Shown here piece after piece: positions 7,766-18,571 of a DNA stretch of 64,000 nucleotides; the stretch's first letter is position 1, and every line of letters begins with the position of its first letter. Under the pieces are notes generated by a model, which made no database searches, was not told where the DNA came from, and saw only the letters and a list, made by a program, of their open reading frames with translations. The DNA comes from Caulobacter sp. Root343 (GTDB lineage Bacteria; Pseudomonadota; Alphaproteobacteria; Caulobacterales; Caulobacteraceae): NCBI RefSeq assembly GCF_001425745.1, contig NZ_LMDF01000006.1:124001-188000 (forward strand). Direction: 5' to 3'. A program made the translations under genes and the position numbers.

Positions 7766-9112
7766 TCAGGACGCTTGTAGCTCCCCCAACGCCCGCAGCC
7801 CCCTGACCAGCGTCCCCCGCTTCCCCGCCGCGCCCAGCGAGATCCGCAGGCCTTCGCCAACAGTCCCCGGCGCCCGGAACGCCTCGGCCGCGACCAGGGC
7901 CAAACCTCGCTCCCGCGCCGCCGCGCCGGCCACCGCGTCCGGCAGCCAGACGTGCAGGGTCTCGGCCCCGCCGACCGCGGTGGGCAACCATTCGGCGGCC
8001 AGCGCGCGGCGCGCGACGGCTTCCTCCCGCACCCCCGCCAGCACCCGCCCCGCCAGGCCCTCGCGGATCCAACTGGTGACCACGGCCGCCATCAAGGGCG
8101 CGGGCATCTGGGCGATGGCGTGCAGGGTCGCCGCCAGCCCCTCGGCCTGTCCGGGCGGCGCGACGACATAGGCCAGGCGCAGGCCCGGCGAGAGCGCCTT
8201 GGCGGTGGTGGCGACGTGGAACACGCCCTCCGGCCACAGGCTGGCCAGGGCGGGCAGGGGCGCGGCCGGCAGCAGGCCATAGGCGTCGTCCTCGACAATC
8301 GTCACACCGGCCGCGCGGGCGATGTCGACGACCGCCCGGCGCCGCGCCAGGTCCATGGTCGCGGCCGTCGGGTTCTGGAAGGTCGGGGTGCAGCAGATCA
8401 GGCGCGGCCGGTGCTCGGCGACCCGTTGCGCCAGGGCTTCCAACTCCAGCCCCTGGTCGTCCAGCGGGCAGGCCACGACCCTCAGTCCACGCCGGGCGGC
8501 GGTGGCCAGCAGGCCCGGATAGGCGAAGGCCTCGGCCAGGATCGTATCGCCCGGCCGTGTCAAATGATCGAGCAGGGCCGACAGCGCCGTCTGGGCGCCG
8601 CTGGCGACGATCACCCGCTCGGGATCGACCTCGCCCAGCACCGGCGCCAGCCAGGCCGCGCCCGCCGTCCGCTGGGCCAGCGAGCCGGCGCCGGGGTGGT
8701 AGGCCAGCAGGATCGCCGGGTCGGTGCGGGCCAGGATCGCCCCCGTCGTCTCGCGCAGCAAGGCCGCCAGGTTCAGGCCCGCCGGCGGCGGGGGCAGGTT
8801 CATCGACAGGTCGACCAGTCCCGCCTCATCCTCGTTCGTCCGTGAACGGACGAAGGTGCCGCGCCCGGTGGTTCCTTCGATCAGCCCCCGCTCGCGGGCC
8901 AGGGCGTAGGCGCGGGTGACGGTGGTCAGGTCGACGCCGAGCCGCCGCGCGACCTCGCGCTGGGCCGGGATCTGGTCGCCGGCTTGCAGCTCTCCCTCGG
9001 CCGCCGCGTTCTCAAGAGCCTGGGCGATCCGGCGATAGGCGGGGCCGTCCAGAGCCTCGAAACGGCGCAGCCAGGCGGCGGCGGGATTCGGCGATCCCTT
9101 AGTTGTCGTCAC
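7766..9112 (-). CDS. MocR-type regulator: GntR helix-turn-helix fused to class I aminotransferase domain
   Basis: 448 aa if translation begins at GTG 9112 (MTTTKGSPNP); ATG 9130 adds six residues but lies inside a long inverted repeat. The N-terminal winged-helix domain (about residues 15-85) shows IPAQREVARRLGVDLTTVTRAY and GLIEGTTGRGTFV. The rest is a fold-type I aminotransferase-like domain with NPTAA and the PLP-lysine context TTAKALSPGLRLAYV. MocR proteins use PLP binding for effector sensing and usually regulate the divergent gene; here that is a DUF983 gene. Confidence 0.88.
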   Translation of the reverse strand: MTTTKGSPNPAAAWLRRFEALDGPAYRRIAQALENAAAEGELQAGDQIPAQREVARRLGVDLTTVTRAYALARERGLIEGTTGRGTFVRSRTNEDEAGLVDLSMNLPPPPAGLNLAALLRETTGAILARTDPAILLAYHPGAGSLAQRTAGAAWLAPVLGEVDPERVIVASGAQTALSALLDHLTRPGDTILAEAFAYPGLLATAARRGLRVVACPLDDQGLELEALAQRVAEHRPRLICCTPTFQNPTAATMDLARRRAVVDIARAAGVTIVEDDAYGLLPAAPLPALASLWPEGVFHVATTAKALSPGLRLAYVVAPPGQAEGLAATLHAIAQMPAPLMAAVVTSWIREGLAGRVLAGVREEAVARRALAAEWLPTAVGGAETLHVWLPDAVAGAAARERGLALVAAEAFRAPGTVGEGLRISLGAAGKRGTLVRGLRALGELQAS

Positions 9113-9118
9113 GATACG

Positions 9119-9152
9119 AGATCCATACATTATCGACAGAATGTATGGATCT
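9119..9152. promoter_or_regulatory. MocR operator: 13-bp perfect inverted repeat
   Basis: AGATCCATACATT (9119-9131) and AATGTATGGATCT (9140-9152) are exact inverted copies separated by 8 bp. The site lies between the MocR gene and the divergent DUF983 gene and matches the long inverted or direct repeats typical of MocR binding regions. It covers the upstream ATG (9130-9128) of the MocR frame. Confidence 0.8.
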
Positions 9153-9180
9153 ATTTGGCGATTGTAGGAAGGGGGCTTCG

Positions 9181-9594
9181 ATGCCCGACCATGAACCGAT
9201 TTATGACTCCCCGACGCCGATCGAGGCCGGCCTGAAGTGCCGCTGCCCCCGCTGTGGCGAGGGCAAGCTGTTCCAGGGCTTCCTGAGGCTGGCGCCGAAG
9301 TGCGACCGCTGCGGCCTGGACTTCTCGTTCGCCGACCCGGCCGACGGCCCGGCCTTTTTCGTGATGAGCGGCGTCGGCATCGTCATCATCGCCATTTTCG
9401 CCTGGGTGGAGGTCGCTTTTCACCCGCCGCTCTGGGTGCATTTCGCGACGGTATTTCCGGCCCTGATCCTCGGCTGCCTGGGAACCCTGAGACCGGTCAA
9501 GGCGTGGCTGGTCGCCGCCCAGTACATCAACAAGGCCGAGGAAGGCCGCTTCGAAAGCCTGGGGCGGCATGATTATGATCCGAGGAGGATGTAG
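9181..9594 (+). CDS. DUF983 family membrane protein
   Basis: 137 aa from ATG 9181, preceded by AAGGGGG; an upstream start at 9103 would run through the operator. The N-terminal zinc-ribbon-like pairs CRCPRCGEGKLF and CDRCGLDF are followed by two hydrophobic segments (VMSGVGIVIIAIFAWVEVAF and FATVFPALILGCLG), then RPVKAWLVAAQYINKA. This is the DUF983 pattern, a family often near cytochrome oxidase genes in alphaproteobacteria but of unproven function. It is divergent from a MocR regulator that may control it. Confidence 0.85.
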   Translation: MPDHEPIYDSPTPIEAGLKCRCPRCGEGKLFQGFLRLAPKCDRCGLDFSFADPADGPAFFVMSGVGIVIIAIFAWVEVAFHPPLWVHFATVFPALILGCLGTLRPVKAWLVAAQYINKAEEGRFESLGRHDYDPRRM

Positions 9595-9604
9595 GCCGTA
9601 AAAA

Positions 9605-9706
9605 CTGTCATCCCGGCCAAGCGCGCAGCGCGCCGAGCCGGGACCGCCGGAAGCTCCGAGCCTGTTGCGGTCCCGGCTCTCCGCTACGCTACGGCCGGGA
9701 TGACAG
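9605..9706. repeat. Palindromic intergenic repeat family B, copy 2 (102 bp)
   Basis: Same termini as copy 1 (CTGTCATCCCGGCC and GGCCGGGATGACAG). It lies between two convergent genes, DUF983 and the carboxymuconolactone decarboxylase gene, which fits a bidirectional terminator. Confidence 0.85.
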
Positions 9707-9716
9707 TTTAAGCTGC

Positions 9717-10175
9717 CTAAACCCCCAGGCTACCCGCCACCTGCCGCGTCGCCGCGTTCAGCCGGTTCCAGACATTGATCGCCGAGATGCTGATCAGCAG
9801 GCCGGCCAGGGCCTTGTCGTCATAGTGCTTGGCGGCCTCGTTCCAGACGTCGTCCGGCACCGGGTCGGACTTGTCGGCGACGCGGGTCACGGCCTCGGCC
9901 AGGGCCAGGGCGGCGCGCTCGGCCTCGGTGAAGTAGGGGGTGTCGCGCCAGCCGGCGACGGTGGCCAGGCGCTCGGGGCTCTCGCCCGACTTGGCCGCGG
10001 CGCGGGCGTGCATTTCCAGGCAGACGCCGCAGCCGTTGATCTGGCTGACGCGCAGGTGCAGCAGCTCGTGCAGGGTCTCGGGCACGCCCTCGACGTGGGC
10101 GGCCTTGCTCAGGGCGATCAGGGCCTTCATGGCGTCGGGCAGCACGAAGGCGGGCTGGGTCATACGGGCTTGCAT
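9717..10175 (-). CDS. Carboxymuconolactone decarboxylase / AhpD-like alkylhydroperoxidase family protein
   Basis: 152 aa. The AhpD-fold core (about residues 35-90) contains GCGVCLEMHARAA, the CxxC-x-x-x-H redox centre of AhpD-like enzymes that reduce peroxides. The ATG at 10175 has GGAGA upstream. It is divergent from an ECF sigma factor of the ECF41 type. ECF41 genes are known to sit beside a carboxymuconolactone decarboxylase, oxidoreductase or epimerase gene which is their target. A minus-strand ECF41-type promoter about 80 bp upstream supports this directly. Confidence 0.9.
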   Translation of the reverse strand: MQARMTQPAFVLPDAMKALIALSKAAHVEGVPETLHELLHLRVSQINGCGVCLEMHARAAAKSGESPERLATVAGWRDTPYFTEAERAALALAEAVTRVADKSDPVPDDVWNEAAKHYDDKALAGLLISISAINVWNRLNAATRQVAGSLGV

Positions 10176-10218
10176 GGGAGAATCTCCGTAGGTTTGTTGC
10201 GTCTCGACGCCCGTCGCC

Positions 10219-10245
10219 GGTCACATCCGGCGGTTTGCGTTCGTC
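10219..10245 (+). promoter_or_regulatory. ECF41-type promoter driving the sigma factor gene
   Basis: GGTCACA (10219-10225), exactly 16 bp, then CGTC (10242-10245). The published ECF41 consensus, as I recall it, is TGTCACA-N16-CGTC, so only the first base differs. The -10 element ends 36 bp before the sigma ATG, indicating autoregulation. Confidence 0.75.
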
Positions 10246-10253
10246 GAAGGTGT

Positions 10254-10280
10254 GACGAAGCCCGACGGAGCGATGTGACC
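10254..10280 (-). promoter_or_regulatory. ECF41-type promoter driving the carboxymuconolactone decarboxylase gene
   Basis: On the minus strand GGTCACA (10280-10274), exactly 16 bp, then CGTC (10257-10254). The -35 heptamer and the following two bases (GGTCACATC) are identical to the plus-strand promoter at 10219. The predicted start falls near 10247, giving a leader of about 70 nt. Confidence 0.75.
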
Positions 10281-10281
10281 G

Positions 10282-11160
10282 ATGCCGCCAAAAAATCCTG
10301 AGAAAAATTATCTGGCCGACAAGTTCGAGGCCGATCGGAGCCGCCTGCGGGGCGTGGCCTATCGCATGCTGGGCTCTCTGCCCGAGGCCGAGGACGCCGT
10401 GCAGGAGGCCTGGCTGCGGCTTAGCCGCGCCGACACCAGCGGCGTCGACAACCTGTCGGCCTGGCTGACCACCGTGACCTCGCGCGTGTGCCTGGACATG
10501 CTGCGCTCCAAGAAGTCGCGCCGTGAGGACGCCCTGCTGGAGGGCGGACCCGAACCGTCGGTCAGCGGCGAGGAGGCCATCGAGCGCGAGACGATCCTGG
10601 CCGACTCGGTGGGCCTGGCCCTGCTGGTGGTACTGCAGGCCCTGAGCCCCGCCGAGCGCATCGCCTTCGTGCTGCACGACCTGTTCGACATGCCGTTCGA
10701 CGAGATCGCCCCGATCGTCGAGCGCACGCCCGACGCCGCCCGCCAGCTGGCCAGCCGGGCCCGTCGCCGAGTGCGCGGCGGCGAAGCGCCGCTGGACGCC
10801 GCCCAGACCGCCAAGAAGAGCGTGGTCGACGCCTTCCTGACCGCCTCGCGGACCGGCGACATGCAGGGACTGCTGGCGGTGCTGGATCCGAACGTGGTGG
10901 TCCGCGCCGACGTGTTCGCCGGCGGCGGCCAGACCCGCGAACTGCGCGGGCGCGAGAAGGTGGCGGCCTACTACGACGGTCTCGCCCAGACCGCCCGCAC
11001 GGCGCTGGTCGATGGCGAGATCGGCGCGGTCGTGGCCCCGCGCGGCAAGCTCTACCTGGTGCTGGACATCAAGGTCGAGAACGGCAAGGTCGTCGAGATC
11101 ACCGCCGTGGGCGATCCCGAACGGCTGGCGACGCTGGAGCTGGGCGTCACCGACCTCTGA
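10282..11160 (+). CDS. RNA polymerase sigma factor, ECF41 (SigJ-like) family
   Basis: 292 aa. Region sigma2 (about residues 10-75) has YRMLGSLPEAEDAVQEAWLRL and sigma4 (about 110-165) has LSPAERIAFVLHDLFDMPFDEI. It is followed by a SnoaL-like C-terminal extension of about 110 residues (ADVFAGGGQTRELRGREKV). That extension defines ECF41 and replaces an anti-sigma factor by modulating activity in cis. The divergent partner is a carboxymuconolactone decarboxylase gene, and both genes have near-consensus ECF41 promoters in the 106-bp gap. The signal sensed is unknown. Confidence 0.93.
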   Translation: MPPKNPEKNYLADKFEADRSRLRGVAYRMLGSLPEAEDAVQEAWLRLSRADTSGVDNLSAWLTTVTSRVCLDMLRSKKSRREDALLEGGPEPSVSGEEAIERETILADSVGLALLVVLQALSPAERIAFVLHDLFDMPFDEIAPIVERTPDAARQLASRARRRVRGGEAPLDAAQTAKKSVVDAFLTASRTGDMQGLLAVLDPNVVVRADVFAGGGQTRELRGREKVAAYYDGLAQTARTALVDGEIGAVVAPRGKLYLVLDIKVENGKVVEITAVGDPERLATLELGVTDL

Positions 11161-11240
11161 CGCGGACCTTTGGCGCGAAACTTCCGAGATGCTCGCTTCG
11201 CGCGTATACTGCGCGGAGCGAGGCGCTCAGGAGACGGGCG

Positions 11241-11771
11241 ATGCCGGACGCGCGATCGATCACGACTCCGCCGCCGGACTGGGTCGACCGGTTCGGCGGC
11301 AAGCTCGTGCTGGTGCTGCTGGACAACAAGTACACGCCGTCGATCAAGCAGGGGCGTAGCCTCTGGGGGCTGCACGACACGCTGACCTACACGCCCAGCG
11401 ACGCGGCCCACACGATCACCGCGCCCAAGGGCTTCGTCACCGACCTGGCCTCCATCCCCCGCTGGGGCTGGATCGTGCTGCCGCCGGACGGTCCCTGGGT
11501 GAAGGGCGCGGTGATTCACGACTTCCTCTACGCCACCCGCGGCACGGGGGTCTGGAAGACCCACCCGTCCGGCAATTCGCGCCCCCAGCCCTACAGCCGC
11601 GCCGAAGCCGACTGGATCCTGCGCGACGCCTTGAAGAACCGGGGCGTCGACGTCGTGCGCCGCAACATCATCTGGCTGGCGGTGCGGATCGGCGGGTCCG
11701 GCGGCTGGGGCAAGGACGACTCGCGCCAGAAGCGGGCGACGCCGGCCGACGAGGCCTATGTCACGGAATAG
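11241..11771 (+). CDS. DUF1353 domain-containing protein
   Basis: 176 aa with AGGAGACGGGCG before the ATG. The family motif APKGFVTDLASIPRWGW is near residue 62, followed by KGAVIHDFLYATRG and, after a Pro-rich linker, SRAEADWILRDALKNRGV. DUF1353 proteins are usually phage- or conjugation-associated with unknown function; no phage neighbour is seen here. It has no signal peptide or membrane segment. Confidence 0.8.
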   Translation: MPDARSITTPPPDWVDRFGGKLVLVLLDNKYTPSIKQGRSLWGLHDTLTYTPSDAAHTITAPKGFVTDLASIPRWGWIVLPPDGPWVKGAVIHDFLYATRGTGVWKTHPSGNSRPQPYSRAEADWILRDALKNRGVDVVRRNIIWLAVRIGGSGGWGKDDSRQKRATPADEAYVTE

Positions 11772-11815
11772 GGGGGCACGGCGTCAACGTGCGGCGTGAC
11801 GAAGCCTCCATTCGT

Positions 11816-11960
11816 CGCCTTCCTGGGCCTTGTGCCCAGGACCCATGCCAGCGGCGGACGCGGACCTTCACAGCTCTCCAACAGCGGAACGACCGTGAAC
11901 TCTGTCCAACTCGGCTGAAGCTGAACGCTGGGTCCTGGGCACAAGGCCCAGGAAGGCAGG
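11816..11960. repeat. Inverted-repeat intergenic element family A, copy 2
   Basis: The left arm CGCCTTCCTGGGCCTTGTGC plus CCAGGACCCATG and the right arm CTGGGTCCTGGGCACAAGGC plus CCAGGAAGGC are almost perfect inverted copies separated by about 80 bp. It lies between the convergent DUF1353 and PHA-related genes. Confidence 0.85.
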
Positions 11961-11998
11961 GAATTTAGGTCTATTTTGAAGCCCGATCTGGCTAGCCG

Positions 11999-12307
11999 CT
12001 ACTTCAGCAGCAACTGCCCCCGCCGGTGCAGCTCGTCCTTGATCTTGCCGGCCGCCATGCCCAGCAGGCCGGGCAGCGAGAGGTCGAGGCGGGCGTGGTC
12101 GTCCAGCACCTGGACGACGCCGGTGATCGTCTGGCCCATGGCCACGGCCGAGAAGTTCAGCACGTCGCCGGCCCAGCTTTGCGAGAAGCGGCTGGCGTCG
12201 CCGCCGGGGATCTGGCCGGCCAGCTGCGCCAGGCCGCCTTCCAGCCGGCGCTTGGCTTCGGCCGCGCCCAGCTGGTGGGGGATGTTGATGCTGACGGTCT
12301 TGGCCAT
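11999..12307 (-). CDS. Polyhydroxyalkanoic acid system (PHA_gran_rgn) family protein
   Basis: 102 aa. The N-terminal MAKTVSINIPHQLGAAEAKRR and the following GGLAQLAG region match the small PHA-granule-region family (PF09650 as I recall), whose members are thought to act in polyhydroxyalkanoate granule formation. The mid-region (DVLNFSAVAMGQTITGVVQV) is beta-rich. Caulobacter stores polyhydroxybutyrate, so the role is plausible but unproven. No other pha gene is in the window. Confidence 0.8.
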   Translation of the reverse strand: MAKTVSINIPHQLGAAEAKRRLEGGLAQLAGQIPGGDASRFSQSWAGDVLNFSAVAMGQTITGVVQVLDDHARLDLSLPGLLGMAAGKIKDELHRRGQLLLK

Positions 12308-12436
12308 GGCGATCCTCGATAAGCGTACCGGCGAAACGCGGCCGGTGTTCGTCCGGTTCTATACGTCCGAATCTGGCGCATGGCACGGCCAAGGTCATCT
12401 TCATCAGATGAGCCTCCTTCACACACAGGGCCCGCC

Positions 12437-12652
12437 ATGACCGATCTCGCCATGCCCCAACCGTTCACCGCCGCGCGCCGCTCTTCTCGCTTCGTGCGTC
12501 CGGGCCGTCCCGGCGGCGTGCTCGGCGCGATCCACTATGCCGGCGTGCTGCTGGTCTGGCTGGCCCTGTTCGTCGTCGATCGTCCGCTGGCCCTGAAGGT
12601 GATGGCCGAACGCCGCGCCGATTCGCCGATCCCCCGGCATTGGGGTTGGTAG
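12437..12652 (+). CDS. Small predicted membrane protein, function unknown
   Basis: 71 aa from ATG 12437; an in-frame ATG at 12380 is less likely because its first 19 codons lack typical coding bias. It has one hydrophobic segment (VLGAIHYAGVLLVWLALFVV), with a basic N-terminal part before it (RRSSRFVRPGRPGG) that suggests N-in topology. No family was recognised. It precedes the dipeptide epimerase gene by 47 bp and could be cotranscribed. Confidence 0.45.
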   Translation: MTDLAMPQPFTAARRSSRFVRPGRPGGVLGAIHYAGVLLVWLALFVVDRPLALKVMAERRADSPIPRHWGW

Positions 12653-12699
12653 TCTTGGGGGGCTGGTGATCTAGTCCGAACGGCGCCATCCCTTCGCGG

Positions 12700-13704
12700 A
12701 TGTCGATCGCCGTTTCCGTCCGCCCGGTCTCGCATCCGCTGAAGGCCCCGTTCCGCATCTCGCGCGGAGTCAAGACGACCGCCGACGTGGTCGAGGTGAT
12801 CGCCACCGCCGACGGCCATGTCGGGCGCGGCGAGAGCGTGCCCTACGGCCGCTACGGCGAGACGGTCGACAGCGTGCTGGCCCAGCTTGTGCCGTTGCTG
12901 GCCTCCGGTGACGTGGACGCCGCGTACGGGGCCCTGCCGCCGGGCGCGGCCCGCAACGCGCTCGACCTCGCCCTCTGGGATCTGCGCGCCAAGCGCACGG
13001 GGGTCAGCGTCGCCGACGCCGCGGGCCTGCCGGTTCCGCCCGCCCTGGTCACCGCCGTGACGGTCAGCCTCGACACGCCCGAGGCCATGGGCCTAGCCGC
13101 CCGCGCGGTCGCCGACGCGCCGCTGATCAAGGTCAAGCTGTCGGCCGACGACCCCGCCGCCCGCCTGCGCGCCGTGGCCGCCGCCGCCCCGAACTCCCGC
13201 TTCATCGTCGATCCGAACGAGGGCTGGACCTTCGCGATCCTCAAGGACCTGAAGCCGCTGTTGGCCGACCTGCCGATCGCCCTGGTCGAACAGCCGCTGC
13301 CGGCCGACGCCGATCATGGCCTCGACGGCTGGGATCCGCCGTTCACGGTCTGCGCCGACGAGTCCGTCCATGTCGGCGGCGACCTGGCGGCCCTGCGCGG
13401 CCGCTACCAGGCGGTGAACCTGAAGCTGGACAAGACCGGCGGCCTGACCGAGGCGGTGTCGATGCTGCGGGCGGCGCGGAGCCTGGGCTTCCAGCTGATG
13501 ACCGGTTGCATGGTCGCCTCGTCCCTGGGCGTCGCCCCGGCCCTGCACCTGGCGGGGGCCTGCGACTATGCCGACCTCGACGGGCCCTGGTGGCTGGCCG
13601 TGGATCATCCCGGCGGCCTGCGGGTCGAGCGCGGCCGGATCACGCCGCCGAAGCCGGGATTCTGGGGTGACGGGGTGGAGACGCAGGGGCTGTGGCTGGG
13701 CTGA
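12700..13704 (+). CDS. L-Ala-D/L-Glu (dipeptide) epimerase, enolase superfamily
   Basis: 334 aa. Enolase-superfamily layout: N-terminal capping domain with the 20s loop (FRISRGVKT), then a barrel with LIKVKLS (KxK base), metal ligands in VDPNEGW, EQPLP and CADESVH, and the second catalytic lysine in KLDKTGGLTEA. This combination matches L-Ala-D/L-Glu epimerases, which recycle or degrade murein peptides. The C-terminal LMTGCMVASSLG and DLDGPWWL complete the substrate pocket. It is followed directly by a family D repeat. Other dipeptide specificities cannot be excluded. Confidence 0.9.
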   Translation: MSIAVSVRPVSHPLKAPFRISRGVKTTADVVEVIATADGHVGRGESVPYGRYGETVDSVLAQLVPLLASGDVDAAYGALPPGAARNALDLALWDLRAKRTGVSVADAAGLPVPPALVTAVTVSLDTPEAMGLAARAVADAPLIKVKLSADDPAARLRAVAAAAPNSRFIVDPNEGWTFAILKDLKPLLADLPIALVEQPLPADADHGLDGWDPPFTVCADESVHVGGDLAALRGRYQAVNLKLDKTGGLTEAVSMLRAARSLGFQLMTGCMVASSLGVAPALHLAGACDYADLDGPWWLAVDHPGGLRVERGRITPPKPGFWGDGVETQGLWLG

Positions 13705-13707
13705 GCC

Positions 13708-13846
13708 TTCCTCCCCCTCTGGGGGAGGGGGACCGCCGAATGGCGGTGGAGGGGCCCTGGGCGAGGGCCAACGTACGACCGCTTCGCGGACCCCCTCCGT
13801 CTCGACGCGTATTCGCATCGATCCACCTCCCCCTAATGGGGAGGAG
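13708..13846. repeat. Palindromic intergenic repeat family D, copy 1
   Basis: An approximately 139-bp element beginning CTCCCCCTCTGGGGGAGGGG and ending CACCTCCCCCTAATGGGGAG. Internal parts GACCCCCTCCGTCTCGACGC and GTATTCGCATCGATC recur in all copies. It sits between convergent genes (epimerase and DUF72). Confidence 0.85.
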
Positions 13847-13856
13847 GGGGCTTTCT

Positions 13857-14612
13857 CTAAGCCCCCAGCTTCTCGATCAGCGCCATCGCCGCCGAGGGAT
13901 TCCTCACCTTGGCTCCGGCGATGAAGTAAGCGAACACGTCGCCGCGTTCGGCCCATTTCCGCGCCTGCTTGACCACCCCGTCCAGCTCGTCCGAGGTCAT
14001 GCCGGTCGGTTCGTCCGGCTTGCTGGACATCAGGCGGGCATAGGTGAAGTCGGCGGTCGGCTGGTCGATGCAGGGCCAGGTCGGCTCCTCGTCGTCGACG
14101 GCGTAGACGATGGCCGCGCCGTATTTGGCGGCCAGGTCGTAGAATTCCTGGCAGGCGAAGGTCGGGCTGCGGACTTCCAGCGCGTGGCGCAGCGGCAGGC
14201 CCTTCAGCTCCTTTGGCAGTAACTTTAGGAAACCCTCGAAATCAGCCGGATCGAACTTCTTGGTCGCCATGAACTGCCAGTTGATGGGCCCGAGCTTCGG
14301 ACCCAGCTCTTCCATGCCCTGGGACAGGAATTTCTCGAGCGAGTCGTTGTTCTCGGACAGCACCCGGCGGTTGGTGCAGAAGCGGCTGGCCTTGACCGCG
14401 AACACGAAGTCGTCCGGCGTCTCGTCGCGCCACTTCTGCCAGCTGTTGGGCTTGAAGGTCGAATAGTAGGTGCCGTTGATCTCGATGCTGGTCAGCTTGG
14501 ACGAGGCGTATTTCAGCTCGTCCTTCTGCTTCAGGTCATCGGGATAGAAGGCCCCGCGCCAAGGCTCGAAGGTCCAGCCGCCGATACCCGTCCGGATCAC
14601 GCCCTTGGCCAT
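13857..14612 (-). CDS. DUF72 domain-containing protein
   Basis: 251 aa from ATG 14612, which has a strong AGGAAGGGAAC site; an upstream start at 14642 is not supported. Typical DUF72 features are GIGGWTFEPWRGAFYP at the N-terminus, SIEINGTYYSTF, FVFAVKASRF and LGPINWQF. The family is TIM-barrel-like, related to YecE and endonuclease IV folds, and its biochemical role is unsettled. The gene ends next to the family D repeat and shares direction with the VOC gene upstream. Confidence 0.85.
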   Translation of the reverse strand: MAKGVIRTGIGGWTFEPWRGAFYPDDLKQKDELKYASSKLTSIEINGTYYSTFKPNSWQKWRDETPDDFVFAVKASRFCTNRRVLSENNDSLEKFLSQGMEELGPKLGPINWQFMATKKFDPADFEGFLKLLPKELKGLPLRHALEVRSPTFACQEFYDLAAKYGAAIVYAVDDEEPTWPCIDQPTADFTYARLMSSKPDEPTGMTSDELDGVVKQARKWAERGDVFAYFIAGAKVRNPSAAMALIEKLGA

Positions 14613-14675
14613 GTTTGTTCCCTTCCTGTTCACGGCGCGCACCCTAGCATTTGGCGCGCGATCGGCAAGGCCGCA

Positions 14676-15041
14676 TCAGGCCGCGAGCGGCTGGCCGAAG
14701 GTGATCCAGAAGCGGTTCAGGTCGCGGATGATGAACTCGCGCATGCCGTACTCGGTGTCGTGCGGGGGCTCGAACACCTCGACCCGGTCCTTCAAGGTTT
14801 CGAACAGGGCGTCCAGGCCGTCGTCGACGGTCAGATAGAGGTCGACCTCGCGCCGATGGGCGTCCGAGGCCTTGCCGCCGGCGTTGAACATCACCGCCCC
14901 GTCGCCCAGCGTCAGCCGCGCCCAGCGCCAGGCGCCGTCCAGATTGTGGAAGCCGGTCAGCACGAAGCCGAGGTCGCGATACCAGTCCGACGCGGCCCGC
15001 ACGTCAGGCACGTGGATCATCGGGGTGATGGAGCCGGGCAT
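14676..15041 (-). CDS. VOC family (glyoxalase/bleomycin-resistance-like) protein
   Basis: 121 aa. It has the paired beta-alpha-beta-beta-beta modules of the vicinal oxygen chelate fold: ITPMIHVPDVRAASDWYRDLGF at the start, VDLYLTVDDGLDALFETLKDR in the middle, and a C-terminal EFIIRDLNRFWITFG where the last metal ligand of glyoxalases would be. The pattern resembles the bleomycin-resistance/extradiol subgroup. The substrate is unknown. Confidence 0.8.
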   Translation of the reverse strand: MPGSITPMIHVPDVRAASDWYRDLGFVLTGFHNLDGAWRWARLTLGDGAVMFNAGGKASDAHRREVDLYLTVDDGLDALFETLKDRVEVFEPPHDTEYGMREFIIRDLNRFWITFGQPLAA

Positions 15042-15093
15042 GGGCGAGTCCTCCGGAGGGGAGCGTAGCGCGCCCGGCTGGACTTAGGCTAGC

Positions 15094-15203
15094 GCCCCCC
15101 ACCTGACCCGCTGCGCGGGTCGTCCGCCCCCAAAGGCGGGCGGAAGGAGATCACCTTCTTCCCCCTCCGGGGGAGGAGCGCCGCAGGCGCGGAGGGGGCA
15201 AGT
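15094..15203. repeat. GC-rich intergenic repeat family E, copy 1
   Basis: It begins CCCCCCACCTGACCCGCTGC and ends GCGGAGGGGGCAAGT, with an internal hairpin CCCCCTCCGGGGGAGGAGC. A second copy is at 18461. It ends 2 bp before the complement of the sdaA stop codon, so it forms the start of the sdaA 3' untranslated region. Confidence 0.75.
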
Positions 15204-15205
15204 CC

Positions 15206-16594
<1,389 letters not shown>

Positions 16595-16616
16595 GGGGTG
16601 TTTCGCAAACTCAACG

Positions 16617-16718
16617 TGTCATCCCGGGCGGAGCGCAGCGGAGACCCGGGACCGCTGGAAGCGCCGGCGCTTGCGGCGGTCCCGGCTCGGCGCGCTGCGC
16701 GCTTGGCCGGGATGACAG
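16617..16718. repeat. Palindromic intergenic repeat family B, copy 3 (102 bp)
   Basis: It begins TGTCATCCCGGGCGGAGCG and ends GGCCGGGATGACAG. It lies between two same-strand genes: just upstream of the sdaA start, and 10 bp beyond the M28 peptidase stop. Confidence 0.85.
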
Positions 16719-16728
16719 TTTCAAAGGA

Positions 16729-18384
<1,656 letters not shown>

Positions 18385-18460
18385 CGAGAGCCCTCTAGAA
18401 GGGGAAATCTTGTCGTTGGCGCGGAACGTAGCGGGGGTTTTGGAGGGCCGCCAGCGCTAC

Positions 18461-18571
18461 TTGCCCCCACCTGACCCGCTTCGCGGGTCGTCCGCCCCCG
18501 GAGGGGGCGGAAGGCGCGCGCTCCTTCTTCCCCCTCCGGGGGAGGAGCGCGCCAGCGCGGAGGGGGCAAGT
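18461..18571. repeat. GC-rich intergenic repeat family E, copy 2
   Basis: It matches copy 1 from TTGCCCCCACCTGACCCGCT to GCGGAGGGGGCAAGT. Its right end touches the complement of the TGA stop codon of the DSD1-type gene (18571-18573). Confidence 0.75.
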
